Of a stretch of 13,813 bases of DNA, positions 7,214 to 13,315 are shown one piece after another. This stretch comes from Syntrophales bacterium (GTDB lineage: Bacteria > Desulfobacterota > Syntrophia > Syntrophales > UBA2192): NCBI GenBank assembly GCA_025454095.1, contig JALOPC010000009.1:1-13813 (forward strand), given 5' to 3'. The stretch's first letter is position 1. Each line of letters begins with the position of its first letter. The notes under the pieces are model-generated. The model worked only from the letters and a program-made list of their open reading frames with translations, ran no database searches and was not told where the DNA came from. The position numbers and the translations under genes were made by a program.

Positions 7214-7744
7214 TGCGCTCGCATGGCGCTCGACGATCCGGCCGAAAGCGGACAGCGCCTCGTCCAGGGTCCCCGTGTTCAGGACGTACTCGTCGGCCAG
7301 CGCGATGGGGACGGCAACGCCGTAGTCGATCTCCCTGCGGTCCCGCCCGTCGAAGGCCGCCGCAGAATCGTCGGAGCGACCGCGGGCGAGCACCCGCGCC
7401 CTGCGCAGCGGTCTCGGGGCCAGAAAGGCGATGACCACCGTTTCGGCCTGCGCCCCGATGAGGTCGACTTCCTGCCGCGACCGGATCCCTTCCATGAACG
7501 CCACGGCCGCACCCGAATCCAGCGCCGCCTTCAGGGCAAGGCGCGTCACGCCCATCCCGTCCGTGCCGCGGAGTTCCGTCGAGAGCCTCGCCATGCTTTC
7601 CGCATCGGGCGACACGCCCCTCCGGGCCGCTTCGGCCCTCACGATATCGCCCGTGGCGAAATAGGGGTAACCCTTCGCGCGGGCAACCTGCCGGGCGATG
7701 TCCTTTCCCGCCGCCGGCATCCCGATAATGATGAAGCACTTCAC
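7202..7744 (-). CDS. UPF0200/adenylate-kinase-like P-loop protein
   Basis: A 180-residue cytosolic protein resembling the UPF0200 and dephospho-CoA kinase-like group of nucleotide kinases. The P-loop is GMPAAGKD (residues 8-15) directly after the first strand (KCFIIIGMP). It is followed by the nucleoside-kinase-like pattern YFATGDIVRAEAARRG and later by AFMEGIRSRQEVDLI, a Walker-B-like strand with a downstream Arg, and by an Arg-rich lid (RPLRRARVLARGRSDD) and RREIDYG. The last residue of the Walker A motif is Asp where Ser or Thr normally helps hold Mg2+, so activity is open. Start choice: GTG at 7744 has AAGGAG 9 nt upstream; the longer frame to 8074 runs through a repeat and the next gene's promoter. 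A minus-strand promoter TTGCGC, 18 nt, TATAGG may lie near 7850-7821. Substrate is unknown. Confidence 0.75.
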   Translation of the reverse strand: MKCFIIIGMPAAGKDIARQVARAKGYPYFATGDIVRAEAARRGVSPDAESMARLSTELRGTDGMGVTRLALKAALDSGAAVAFMEGIRSRQEVDLIGAQAETVVIAFLAPRPLRRARVLARGRSDDSAAAFDGRDRREIDYGVAVPIALADEYVLNTGTLDEALSAFGRIVERHASASQQ

Positions 7745-7760
7745 AGGATTCTTCTCCTTG

Positions 7761-7798
7761 CCTCCCCCGTTGTAAAAGGGGGACCGAGGGGGATTTTC
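7761..7798 (+). repeat. 38 bp hairpin repeat, copy 2 of 3
   Basis: Begins CCTCCCCCGTTGTAAAAGGG and ends GAGGGGGATTTTC, matching the copies at 6325 and 8447. It lies in the divergent region between the kinase-like gene and the first thioesterase; the left arm can pair as CCCCC/GGGGG. Confidence 0.75.
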
Positions 7799-7815
7799 TT
7801 TCTGCAATGTACTCT

Positions 7816-7836
7816 TGACCCTATACCCGATACCCT
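7816..7836 (-). repeat. three tandem 7 bp units
   Basis: On the minus strand AGGGTAT, CGGGTAT and AGGGTCA run without gaps. They are related to the heptamer array at 3002-3029 and overlap possible promoter elements in the divergent region. Confidence 0.6.
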
Positions 7837-7852
7837 GTTTTTCGCGCAAGGG

Positions 7853-7881
7853 TTGACCGTGGAATCTCTTTCGTCTATATA
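7853..7881 (+). promoter_or_regulatory. sigma70 promoter of the first thioesterase gene
   Basis: TTGACC (7853-7858), 17 nt spacer, TATATA (7876-7881). The predicted transcription start near 7888 gives a leader of about 47 nt to the ATG at 7935. Confidence 0.7.
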
Positions 7882-7934
7882 GGGCCACCGGGTGCGGTGA
7901 CGCGTCGGCGAACGAAGTAATGAAGGAATCACCC

Positions 7935-8438
7935 ATGCAAGGAAAACGAATCCGTGAAAGCGCCATCCTGCTGGCCCAGGTCATGAACCCGCAGGACGCC
8001 AACCCCGCGGGGAACGTCCACGGCGGCGTCATCATGAAGCTCATCGACACGGCAGCGGGGGCGGCCGCGATCAAGCACGCGGGGGCAAACTGCGTGACGG
8101 CCTCGATTGACCGCCTCGATTTTCACAACCCCGTTTTCGTCGGCGACCTGGTCACGCTGAGGGCCGGCATCAATTACACGGGCAAAAGCTCCATGGAAGC
8201 CGGCGTGCGCGTCGAGTCGCAGAACCTCTTCACCGGGGAGACGCGCCACACCGTCTCGGCCTACCTCACCTTCGTTGCCCTGGACCAGCAGGGCAAGCCG
8301 GCACCCATCCCGCAGCTCATCCTGGAGACGGCCGACGAGCAGCGCCGCAACCGCGAGGCCCAGGCGCGCCGGGAGGCCAGGCTCCGGGAAAAGACCAAGG
8401 AGAAGGCCTGCCAGCTCAACGGCCAGACCTGCGATTAG
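7935..8438 (+). CDS. hotdog-fold acyl-CoA thioesterase (YciA/ACOT7-like)
   Basis: A 167-residue cytosolic hotdog thioesterase that should hydrolyse acyl-CoA to free acid and CoA. The N-terminal strand-helix signature is NPAGNVHGGVIMKLIDTAAG, with NVHGG at 27-31 and the candidate catalytic Asp at 38. It is followed by VTASIDRLDFHNPVFVGDLVTL and the family's SSMEAGVRVESQN strand. The end of the domain is AYLTFVALD. After it comes a charged helical tail of about 45 residues (RRNREAQARREARLREKTKEK) that ends with two Cys, longer than usual for YciA. ATG 7935 has AAGGA 8 nt upstream. An ATG at 7920 in the same frame has a weaker site. The gene is followed 73 nt later by a second hotdog gene with the same GNVHGGVI motif. 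Chain-length preference is unknown. Confidence 0.88.
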   Translation: MQGKRIRESAILLAQVMNPQDANPAGNVHGGVIMKLIDTAAGAAAIKHAGANCVTASIDRLDFHNPVFVGDLVTLRAGINYTGKSSMEAGVRVESQNLFTGETRHTVSAYLTFVALDQQGKPAPIPQLILETADEQRRNREAQARREARLREKTKEKACQLNGQTCD

Positions 8439-8446
8439 GCACGTAT

Positions 8447-8484
8447 AATCCCCCTTTGGAAAAGGGGTGACAGCGGGGGATTTC
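8447..8484 (+). repeat. 38 bp hairpin repeat, copy 3 of 3
   Basis: Begins AATCCCCCTTTGGAAAAGGG and ends GCGGGGGATTT. CCCCTTT and AAAGGGG form a perfect 7 bp stem with a GGA loop. It fills most of the gap between the two thioesterase genes, so it could attenuate or stabilise their shared transcript. Confidence 0.75.
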
Positions 8485-8511
8485 CCGAGAAAGATTCTTG
8501 GTCCATTGACA

Positions 8512-8973
8512 ATGAAAAAACTCAACCCCGACTACGTGAAGACCGTCACCGGGCTGGCGAACCAGAGCCCTTACTTCCGCCACCTCGGCATGGTGATTGC
8601 CGAACTCGGCATGGGCGAGGCTCTTGTCGAGCTGCAGCCGCGTGACCACCACCTGCAGGTGTACGGCAACGTTCACGGGGGCGTCATCGCGTCGCTTGCG
8701 GACACGGCCGTCTTCTGGTCCTGTTTTGCCGAGTTGGATGAGACCGTGGGGATCACGACCGTTGACTTGAAGGTCAACTACCTGGCGCCCGTTGCCGAAG
8801 GCATGCTCACGGCGCGCGGCAGGCGGATTCGACTGGGCCGCACCCTGGGCCTCGGCGAGGCGGAAATCTTCAACGGCGAGGGAAAGCTCGTCGCCCACGG
8901 GACCTCCTCGGTCATTGTCCTGCCGGGTTTTCATTTTCCCGGCAAACCGAAAGTGCCGCCGAAGTTCCTGTAG
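8512..8973 (+). CDS. PaaI-like hotdog thioesterase
   Basis: A 153-residue cytosolic protein of the PaaI/YbgC-like hotdog thioesterase group, probably acting on an acyl- or aryl-CoA. NVHGG (53-57) and the candidate catalytic Asp64 in SLADTAVF form the active-site helix. TTVDLKVNYLAPVAEG and GEAEIFNGEGKLVAHGTSSVIVLPG are the expected later strands. It is only distantly similar to the gene upstream, mostly at GNVHGGVI, so the two are old paralogs and not a recent duplication. The start at ATG 8512 gives the usual N-terminus for the family, but no good ribosome binding site precedes it. A GTG at 8467 in frame lies inside the repeat. Translation may depend on the upstream gene or on structure in the repeat. 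Both genes are probably transcribed together from the promoter at 7853. Confidence 0.85.
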   Translation: MKKLNPDYVKTVTGLANQSPYFRHLGMVIAELGMGEALVELQPRDHHLQVYGNVHGGVIASLADTAVFWSCFAELDETVGITTVDLKVNYLAPVAEGMLTARGRRIRLGRTLGLGEAEIFNGEGKLVAHGTSSVIVLPGFHFPGKPKVPPKFL

Positions 8974-9023
8974 CTTCCCCCTGCCGAAACTCCCCGAATA
9001 CGCTGCTTCCAACGTGTTTGGGA

Positions 9024-9039
9024 GGGCACAAAATCTGCA
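9024..9039 (+). promoter_or_regulatory. candidate sigma54 promoter of the Ig-repeat gene
   Basis: GGCAC (9025-9029) and TGCA (9036-9039) have the -24 GG and -12 GC exactly 10 nt apart, as sigma54 RNA polymerase needs. The T before GGCAC and the first T of TTGC are missing. The predicted start lies near 9050, inside the palindrome at 9046-9061. Confidence 0.4.
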
Positions 9040-9045
9040 TGTTTT

Positions 9046-9061
9046 CCTGCGGCGCCGCAGG
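9046..9061. promoter_or_regulatory. perfect 16 bp palindrome in the leader of the Ig-repeat gene
   Basis: CCTGCGGCGCCGCAGG is fully self-complementary. With the 10 bp palindrome CCACGCGTGG at about 9150-9159 it lies in the otherwise empty 200 bp between the second thioesterase and the gene at 9174. It may be a protein binding site or a weak terminator for the upstream pair; no T-run follows. Confidence 0.45.
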
Positions 9062-9173
9062 CCTTGCGCGAGGGGCGACGGCTCCGGCATTCTGCATGGT
9101 GCGTTTGAAAACTCAACGGGAAAAAACGTCCCCTTTGGCGGGGGATGATCCACGCGTGGAAGGGAGAGAACCC

Positions 9174-10787
9174 ATGATTCGTCTTTCATCTCGAAGCTTG
9201 CTTTCGCTGTGTGCTGTCATCTTGGCGGTCTTTTCGCTGGCCCTGTCCGGTCCGGCGTTCCTGTCCCTTGCCAATGCCGCCGAGGTGCTTTCCGTTACGG
9301 CCGGTGACGGGAAGTCGTTTTACTCCTACTCCACCCGCCTGAGCATCAAGCAGGCGTACTATCTCCTGAACATCAACGGCGGCACAAGGCCTTATACCTT
9401 CAGCCTGACCAAGCCCTTCGTCGTCGTCGAGCCGTCGTACCCGGGAGCTCAGGTCTCCTTCAAGGTGATTCCCAAGGCAGTGGGCACGACCATTCTCACG
9501 GTCAAGGACACAAAGGGCAACACCATGGTCCGCGAGATCGTGGTATACGACCCCGGGGTGCAGCCGCTTGCTCTCGGCGCGCTGCCTGGCGCATCGAACC
9601 CCGTGGCGGTCGGCCAGGGGCGGGGGTTTGGCGTCTCGGGCGGCAAGGCGCCCTATACGGTCGTCTCTGCCAACCCCGGCATCGCCCGCATCGAAGCCAG
9701 GACGAACCTCTACATGGTCTGGGGGGTGGCGGCCGGGTCGACGCAGATCACCGTCACCGACGCCGCGGGGGCGAAGGTGCAGGGCACGGTGCACGTGGGC
9801 ACGACGAAGCCCCTGAGCGTCTCCGCCGATGCCTCGATTCTTGCTGGAGGCAAGGGCGAGCTGGTCATCAGCAGCGGCAACCCTCCCTACTCGGTTTCGA
9901 CCAGCCCGCACCTCTCGGCGGCTCTCAAGGGCAACGACACGTACGGGCGGACTGTCTACACGCTCACGGCCAAATCGACCGGGCAGGGGACTGTCACGGT
10001 CAGGGACGGCGCGGGACAGACGACGAGCAAAACCGTCACGATCAAGGAGTGGGTCACCCTGTCGTTTCCCCAGCTGACCGCCGAGCCCAGGGCCCTCGAT
10101 GTGGGACAGACGACCCCCCTGGCCGTCTCGGGCGGCAAGCCCCCCTACACGGTGACGGCAAGCAACCCGAGTGCGGTGACCATCCAGCAGCAGTCAACCG
10201 GGCAGTATGCCGTCACCGGCCGCCAGGCGGGCGTTGTCGGCATCGTGGCCAAGGACAGCAGCGGCGCGACCCGCGAGCTGTCGCTGATCGTCCGGAACCT
10301 GCCGACGCTGACGCTGTCCGCACCGTCCGCGCTGACGGTGGGGTCGACAGGGACGCTCACGCTGATAGGCGGCGCAGGCCCCTTCACGGTGACGGTGTCC
10401 GGCAGCCAGCTTACGGCAACCAAGGTCGAAGAAAAGAAATACACACTGACCGCGAAATCGGCGGGCAGCGCGGTCATCACGGTCAAGGACGCCAAGGGCA
10501 CCACCAAGCAGCACACGGTTTCCGTGACCGTTCCGGTTGCGCCGCTGAAGCTCTTCGTGTCGTCCAATACGCTGCAGCTCGGCGCGACGGGCACGGCCGC
10601 CATCCGGGTCCTGTCGGTCCAGGGCGGTGTCGCGCCCTACACGGCAACCGTTTCCGGCAACCAGCTCACCCTGACCCCGGTCAACGCCACGCAGTTCCAG
10701 ATGACCCCGAAGGTGAAGGGGACGGCGACCATCACCGTCAGGGACAGCAAGGGCACGACGGCCACCCAGGCGATCACGGTGCAGTAG
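9174..10787 (+). CDS. secreted protein of six Ig-like beta repeats
   Basis: A 537-residue exported protein. Residues 1 to about 36 are a signal peptide (SRSLLSL core, cleavage near SLANAA). The rest consists of six repeats of about 78-87 residues. Each has GG or G followed by PY/PF (Tyr/Phe at 74, 161, 239, 325, 404 and 489), a variable middle, and the ending ITVKD-x-KG or a close variant (for example 108-115, 192-199, 274-281, 436-442 and 520-527). This is the pattern of bacterial Ig-like (Big-type) beta-sandwich domains, common in adhesins, S-layer and envelope-spanning proteins. I see no enzyme motif, no Cys in the mature part and no C-terminal anchor (no LPXTG, PEP-CTERM or autotransporter barrel), so it is probably secreted or periplasmic. 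The start has GGGAG 8 nt before ATG 9174. A sigma54-like promoter lies upstream and a strong hairpin downstream, so it is a single-gene unit. Confidence 0.85.
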   Translation: MIRLSSRSLLSLCAVILAVFSLALSGPAFLSLANAAEVLSVTAGDGKSFYSYSTRLSIKQAYYLLNINGGTRPYTFSLTKPFVVVEPSYPGAQVSFKVIPKAVGTTILTVKDTKGNTMVREIVVYDPGVQPLALGALPGASNPVAVGQGRGFGVSGGKAPYTVVSANPGIARIEARTNLYMVWGVAAGSTQITVTDAAGAKVQGTVHVGTTKPLSVSADASILAGGKGELVISSGNPPYSVSTSPHLSAALKGNDTYGRTVYTLTAKSTGQGTVTVRDGAGQTTSKTVTIKEWVTLSFPQLTAEPRALDVGQTTPLAVSGGKPPYTVTASNPSAVTIQQQSTGQYAVTGRQAGVVGIVAKDSSGATRELSLIVRNLPTLTLSAPSALTVGSTGTLTLIGGAGPFTVTVSGSQLTATKVEEKKYTLTAKSAGSAVITVKDAKGTTKQHTVSVTVPVAPLKLFVSSNTLQLGATGTAAIRVLSVQGGVAPYTATVSGNQLTLTPVNATQFQMTPKVKGTATITVRDSKGTTATQAITVQ

Positions 10788-10831
10788 GAAGCCGGGGCCA
10801 ACCGCAGAACACGTAACGACGTTCATCCGAC

Positions 10832-10868
10832 AACAGAAGGCAGGGCCACCGCGGCCCTGCCTTCTGTT
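10832..10868 (+). terminator. 16 bp perfect hairpin after the Ig-repeat gene
   Basis: AACAGAAGGCAGGGCC (10832-10847) and GGCCCTGCCTTCTGTT (10853-10868) pair perfectly around a 5 nt loop. The last bases of the stem are A/T, but only TTCATTAACTGTTT follows, so the U-tract is poor. It is likely a terminator or 3' end stabiliser. Confidence 0.75.
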
Positions 10869-11037
10869 CATTAACTGTTTGATACCCTCTCCTCCGCTGC
10901 CCACCTAAGGGTTTTTTCCTGCGGCAATCAGGGATTGACGGATAGTCTTTCAAGAACCTTTACGGAATAATTTTACTTGGGCTGGCCCGGTTCCGGCCGT
11001 CGAATCCGGGAAATCCTTTTAGCCGTGGAGGAGAGAA
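10869..11037 (+). other. upstream region of the five-gene cluster
   Basis: No gene is visible here. A TTGACG near 10935 could be a -35 box, but no good -10 lies 17 nt further; an A/T-rich stretch GGAATAATTTTAC near 10963-10975 may hold it. The promoter of the downstream cluster probably lies here but cannot be fixed. Confidence 0.3.
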
Positions 11038-11841
11038 ATGGACACCCCGACCATGATCGGCATCCGGTCGGTCGCCGAGGATACGGTGTCGCTGGTTTCG
11101 TACTTCCCGATCCCCTTTTTCGGGATCCTGCCAGTCAACGCGTTCCTGATTAGAGCGGCCGAGCCCGTTCTCGTCGACACGGGCCTCGGCGCCCTGCGGG
11201 AATCCTTCCTCGATCATCTGCGACAGGTTATCGGTCTCTCCGAGCTGCGGTGGATCTGGCTCACTCACACCGATGCCGACCACATGGGCAACTTGTTGCC
11301 AATCCTCGCCGAGGCACCCCGTGCGCGAATCGTCACAACGTACCTGGGAATGGGCAAGATGTCGCTGCAGCAACTGCCCGTGGAGCGCGTCTACCTTCTC
11401 AACCCGGGGCAGAGTCTCCATGCGGGAGATCGGGACCTGCTCTGCGTCAAGCCCCCGACCTTCGATGCCCCCGAGACGACGGGCTTTCTCGACGCCCGGA
11501 CGCGCATGTTCTTCAGCGCCGACTGTTTCGGCGCGCTCATGAAAGCGCCTGCGGAGTCGGCCGGGGAGCTCGAGCCGGAGGATCTCCGCGAGGGGATGGT
11601 GGTCTGGACAACGATCGACGCTCCTTGGCTGGCGACAGCCGACAGGAGACAGTGGGTCCGGTCCCTCGACAGGGTCCGCGGGCTCGAGCCGAAGGGCATT
11701 CTGAGCAGTCATCTTCCGCCTGCTGTCGGTCTCGACGAAACTCTCCTGCGGCACCTCGACTCGGCGCAATCCGCCGCCCCGTTCATGGGCCCGGACCAGG
11801 CGGCCCTGGAGAATCTGACGAAAGGCGTCGGCAAAGTCTGA
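11038..11841 (+). CDS. MBL-fold metallo-hydrolase-like protein with HxDxDH motif
   Basis: A 267-residue cytosolic metallo-beta-lactamase-fold protein. The early strand PVNAFLIRAAEPVLVDTGLG is typical. The metal motif is H77-T-D79-A-D81-H82, where hydrolases have HxHxDH; flavodiiron proteins and related di-iron oxidoreductases carry an acidic residue (HxExDH) at the second ligand. Asp162 in FSADCFGA fits the bridging aspartate, and His225 in SSHLPP fits the last histidine. The third His ligand of the classical site is not obvious; KPPTFDAPET (138-147) takes its place. There is no flavodoxin domain. A role as a di-iron redox enzyme (oxygen, NO or sulfur) or as a hydrolase is open. GGAGGAG 4 nt before the ATG fixes the start. 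It is the first gene of a co-directional run to 13564. Confidence 0.82.
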   Translation: MDTPTMIGIRSVAEDTVSLVSYFPIPFFGILPVNAFLIRAAEPVLVDTGLGALRESFLDHLRQVIGLSELRWIWLTHTDADHMGNLLPILAEAPRARIVTTYLGMGKMSLQQLPVERVYLLNPGQSLHAGDRDLLCVKPPTFDAPETTGFLDARTRMFFSADCFGALMKAPAESAGELEPEDLREGMVVWTTIDAPWLATADRRQWVRSLDRVRGLEPKGILSSHLPPAVGLDETLLRHLDSAQSAAPFMGPDQAALENLTKGVGKV

Positions 11842-11905
11842 ACGGGTGGCCGCAGGGTCCTCCCGCCGATTGCACGATTCATTCAACCAGCCAGGAGGTG
11901 AAACC

Positions 11906-12415
11906 ATGATCAGACAAATCCGAATCCGAAACCTTTGCGCCGCCGCGGTCGCATCGGTCTTCATGCTGGCTTTCGCTGTTTCTGCATTGTCCGCGACATA
12001 TGAGTCCCTCGCCGGGTTGAAATCCGTCAAGGCGATTTTTGACGTGAGGGCAGCCGGCGCGAAGAGCGCCGCCCTGCAGCTCAAGCTGATCCATGACACG
12101 TACCAGGACAAGAACATCCGGGCGGTGTCGAAGAAGCCGTCCTTCGTCGTCGCCTTCATGGGCCCGTCCGTCAAGTTGATCTCGACGAACAGGCAAGCGT
12201 TCCCGACGGAGGATCAGAAATCGCTGGATGAAATCGCCCAGACCATCCGGGAAATGGCGAAGGAGGGGATTAGAATCCAGGTTTGCGACTTTGCCGTCAA
12301 GGCAAACGGCATAGACCCGGCCTCGATACTGCCGGAGATCAAGCACGTTCCGAACAGCTGGATTTCCCTGATCGGCTACCAGGCCAAGGGCTATTCCATC
12401 GTGCCCGTCTACTGA
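11906..12415 (+). CDS. exported DsrE/DsrF-like protein
   Basis: A 169-residue protein of the DsrE/DsrF-like family (COG1416), small alpha/beta proteins often tied to sulfur transfer. Residues 1 to about 30 are a signal peptide (basic IRQIRIRN, hydrophobic core, cleavage near ALSA), so it acts in the periplasm, unlike classical cytoplasmic DsrEFH. The first strand is VKAIFDVRAAG. FVVAFMGPSVKLIS matches the family's VV.xGpgv.ll strand and loop, and Cys127 in IQVCDFAVKANGID sits where the family has its conserved cysteine, a plausible carrier of persulfide or target of oxidation. The end, VPNSWISLIGYQAKGYSIVPVY, is also typical. AGGAGGTGA 5 nt before the ATG is a near-perfect ribosome binding site and rules out the open frame from 11846. 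The gap to the MBL gene is 64 nt, so co-transcription is likely. Confidence 0.82.
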   Translation: MIRQIRIRNLCAAAVASVFMLAFAVSALSATYESLAGLKSVKAIFDVRAAGAKSAALQLKLIHDTYQDKNIRAVSKKPSFVVAFMGPSVKLISTNRQAFPTEDQKSLDEIAQTIREMAKEGIRIQVCDFAVKANGIDPASILPEIKHVPNSWISLIGYQAKGYSIVPVY

Positions 12416-12465
12416 CGTACGAAGCGGGAAGAGAAGTGTTCCCGCCGAAAAGGAGGAGCGCTGAA

Positions 12466-12570
12466 ATGAAACACAGGGTCATCTCCTTACTGACAGTGTC
12501 CGTCTTCCTGATCGTCTCCGGTTGCGCTACGATCCCGGAAGAGCACAAGGGCGCCGCTACGGTCCGCTGA
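12466..12570 (+). CDS. 34-residue lipoprotein, probably a truncated glycine-zipper protein
   Basis: A very short lipoprotein. Basic MKHR, a hydrophobic stretch (VISLLTVSVFLIV) and the lipobox VSGC give lipidated Cys20; only 15 residues follow (CATIPEEHKGAATVR). AAAAGGAGGAG just upstream is a strong ribosome binding site. In many proteobacterial lipoproteins a stretch like GCAT..EE.KGA is followed by a glycine-zipper region (GAxxGAxxG), so this gene may be the head of such a protein whose rest is lost. I find no glycine-zipper continuation in the other plus-strand frames before 12630. It could also be a real micro-lipoprotein of entericidin size. Gaps to the neighbours are 50 and 59 nt. Confidence 0.6.
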   Translation: MKHRVISLLTVSVFLIVSGCATIPEEHKGAATVR

Positions 12571-12629
12571 GGCCGGCAACGGCAGTCCGAGGCCGCGGCA
12601 TTGTATCGACACCCTGTAGGAGCCACACC

Positions 12630-13247
12630 ATGAGCAAATCCTATGTACGTCTCGACAAGAGCAAAGCCGCGGTCCTGCTGGTGGACCACCAGGCGGGGCT
12701 GTGCTCGCTGGTGCGCGATATCGATCCCGACACGTTCAGGAACAACGTGCTGGCCCTGGCCGATCTCGCGAAGTACTTCAAGCTGCCCGCCATCCTGACG
12801 ACGAGCGCCGAGAGCGGCCCGAACGGGCCCCTGATGACCGAACTCAGGAACACCTTTCCCGATGCGCCCTACATCGCCCGCCCCGGCCAGATCAACGCCT
12901 GGGACAACGAGGACTTCGTGAAAGCCGTCAAGGCGACCGGCAGGAAGCAGCTGATCATCGCCGGCATCGTCACCGAGGTGTGCGTGGCGTTCCCGGCCCT
13001 GTCAGCGATCGAGGAGGGCTATGACGTCTTCGTCGTGACCGACGCCTCGGGCACCTTCAACGAGGTGACTCGTAACTCCGCCTGGGACCGGATGTCGGCC
13101 GCAGGCGCCCAGCTGATGACCTGGTTCGGTGTTGCCTGCGAGCTGCACCGCGACTGGCGCAACGATGTCGAGGGCCTGGCGACGCTGTTCGCCAACCACA
13201 TCCCCGATTACCGCAACCTGATCAGCAGCCACAGGGCCGGCAAATAG
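12630..13247 (+). CDS. YcaC-like isochorismatase-family cysteine hydrolase
   Basis: A 205-residue cytosolic protein of the cysteine hydrolase (isochorismatase-like) superfamily, closest to E. coli YcaC, which forms large oligomeric rings and whose substrate is not settled. Asp19 in VLLVDHQAGL and Cys118 in VTEVCVAFPAL are the expected catalytic pair; Arg84 in IARPGQINAW may fill the place of the third, basic residue. TTSAESGPNGPL, INAWDNEDFVKAVKATG, VVTDASGTF and WFGVACELHRDWRND are also YcaC-typical, and length and motif positions agree along the whole chain. The start ATG 12630 has TAGGAG 7-8 nt upstream; the open frame to 12522 overlaps the lipoprotein gene. It is fourth in the run of five genes, 59 nt after the lipoprotein gene and 68 nt before the membrane protein gene. 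Confidence 0.9.
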   Translation: MSKSYVRLDKSKAAVLLVDHQAGLCSLVRDIDPDTFRNNVLALADLAKYFKLPAILTTSAESGPNGPLMTELRNTFPDAPYIARPGQINAWDNEDFVKAVKATGRKQLIIAGIVTEVCVAFPALSAIEEGYDVFVVTDASGTFNEVTRNSAWDRMSAAGAQLMTWFGVACELHRDWRNDVEGLATLFANHIPDYRNLISSHRAGK

Positions 13248-13315
13248 AGATCCCGGGGTGAGAAAAGGGATATAGGAGAGGGTGATTTACGCGGCAATCG
13301 CGAAGGAGGGTGACC

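Noticed and set aside
8444..8449. TATAAT just before the second thioesterase gene
   Set aside because: No -35 box lies 16-18 nt upstream, and the sequence runs into the start of the 38 bp repeat (AATCCCC...), so the match is probably part of the repeat.
8912..9116. Two minus-strand open frames of 61 codons in the gap before 9174
   Set aside because: They overlap the thioesterase end and the palindrome, lack ribosome binding sites and give no protein-like sequence.
8974..9173. Riboswitch (c-di-GMP type) in the leader of the Ig-repeat gene
   Set aside because: The conserved unpaired blocks of the c-di-GMP riboswitch classes could not be found; only simple palindromes are present.
10960..12174. 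Long minus-strand open frame opposite the MBL and DsrE genes
   Set aside because: Both plus genes have good motifs and ribosome binding sites; the minus product has low-complexity composition and no family signs.
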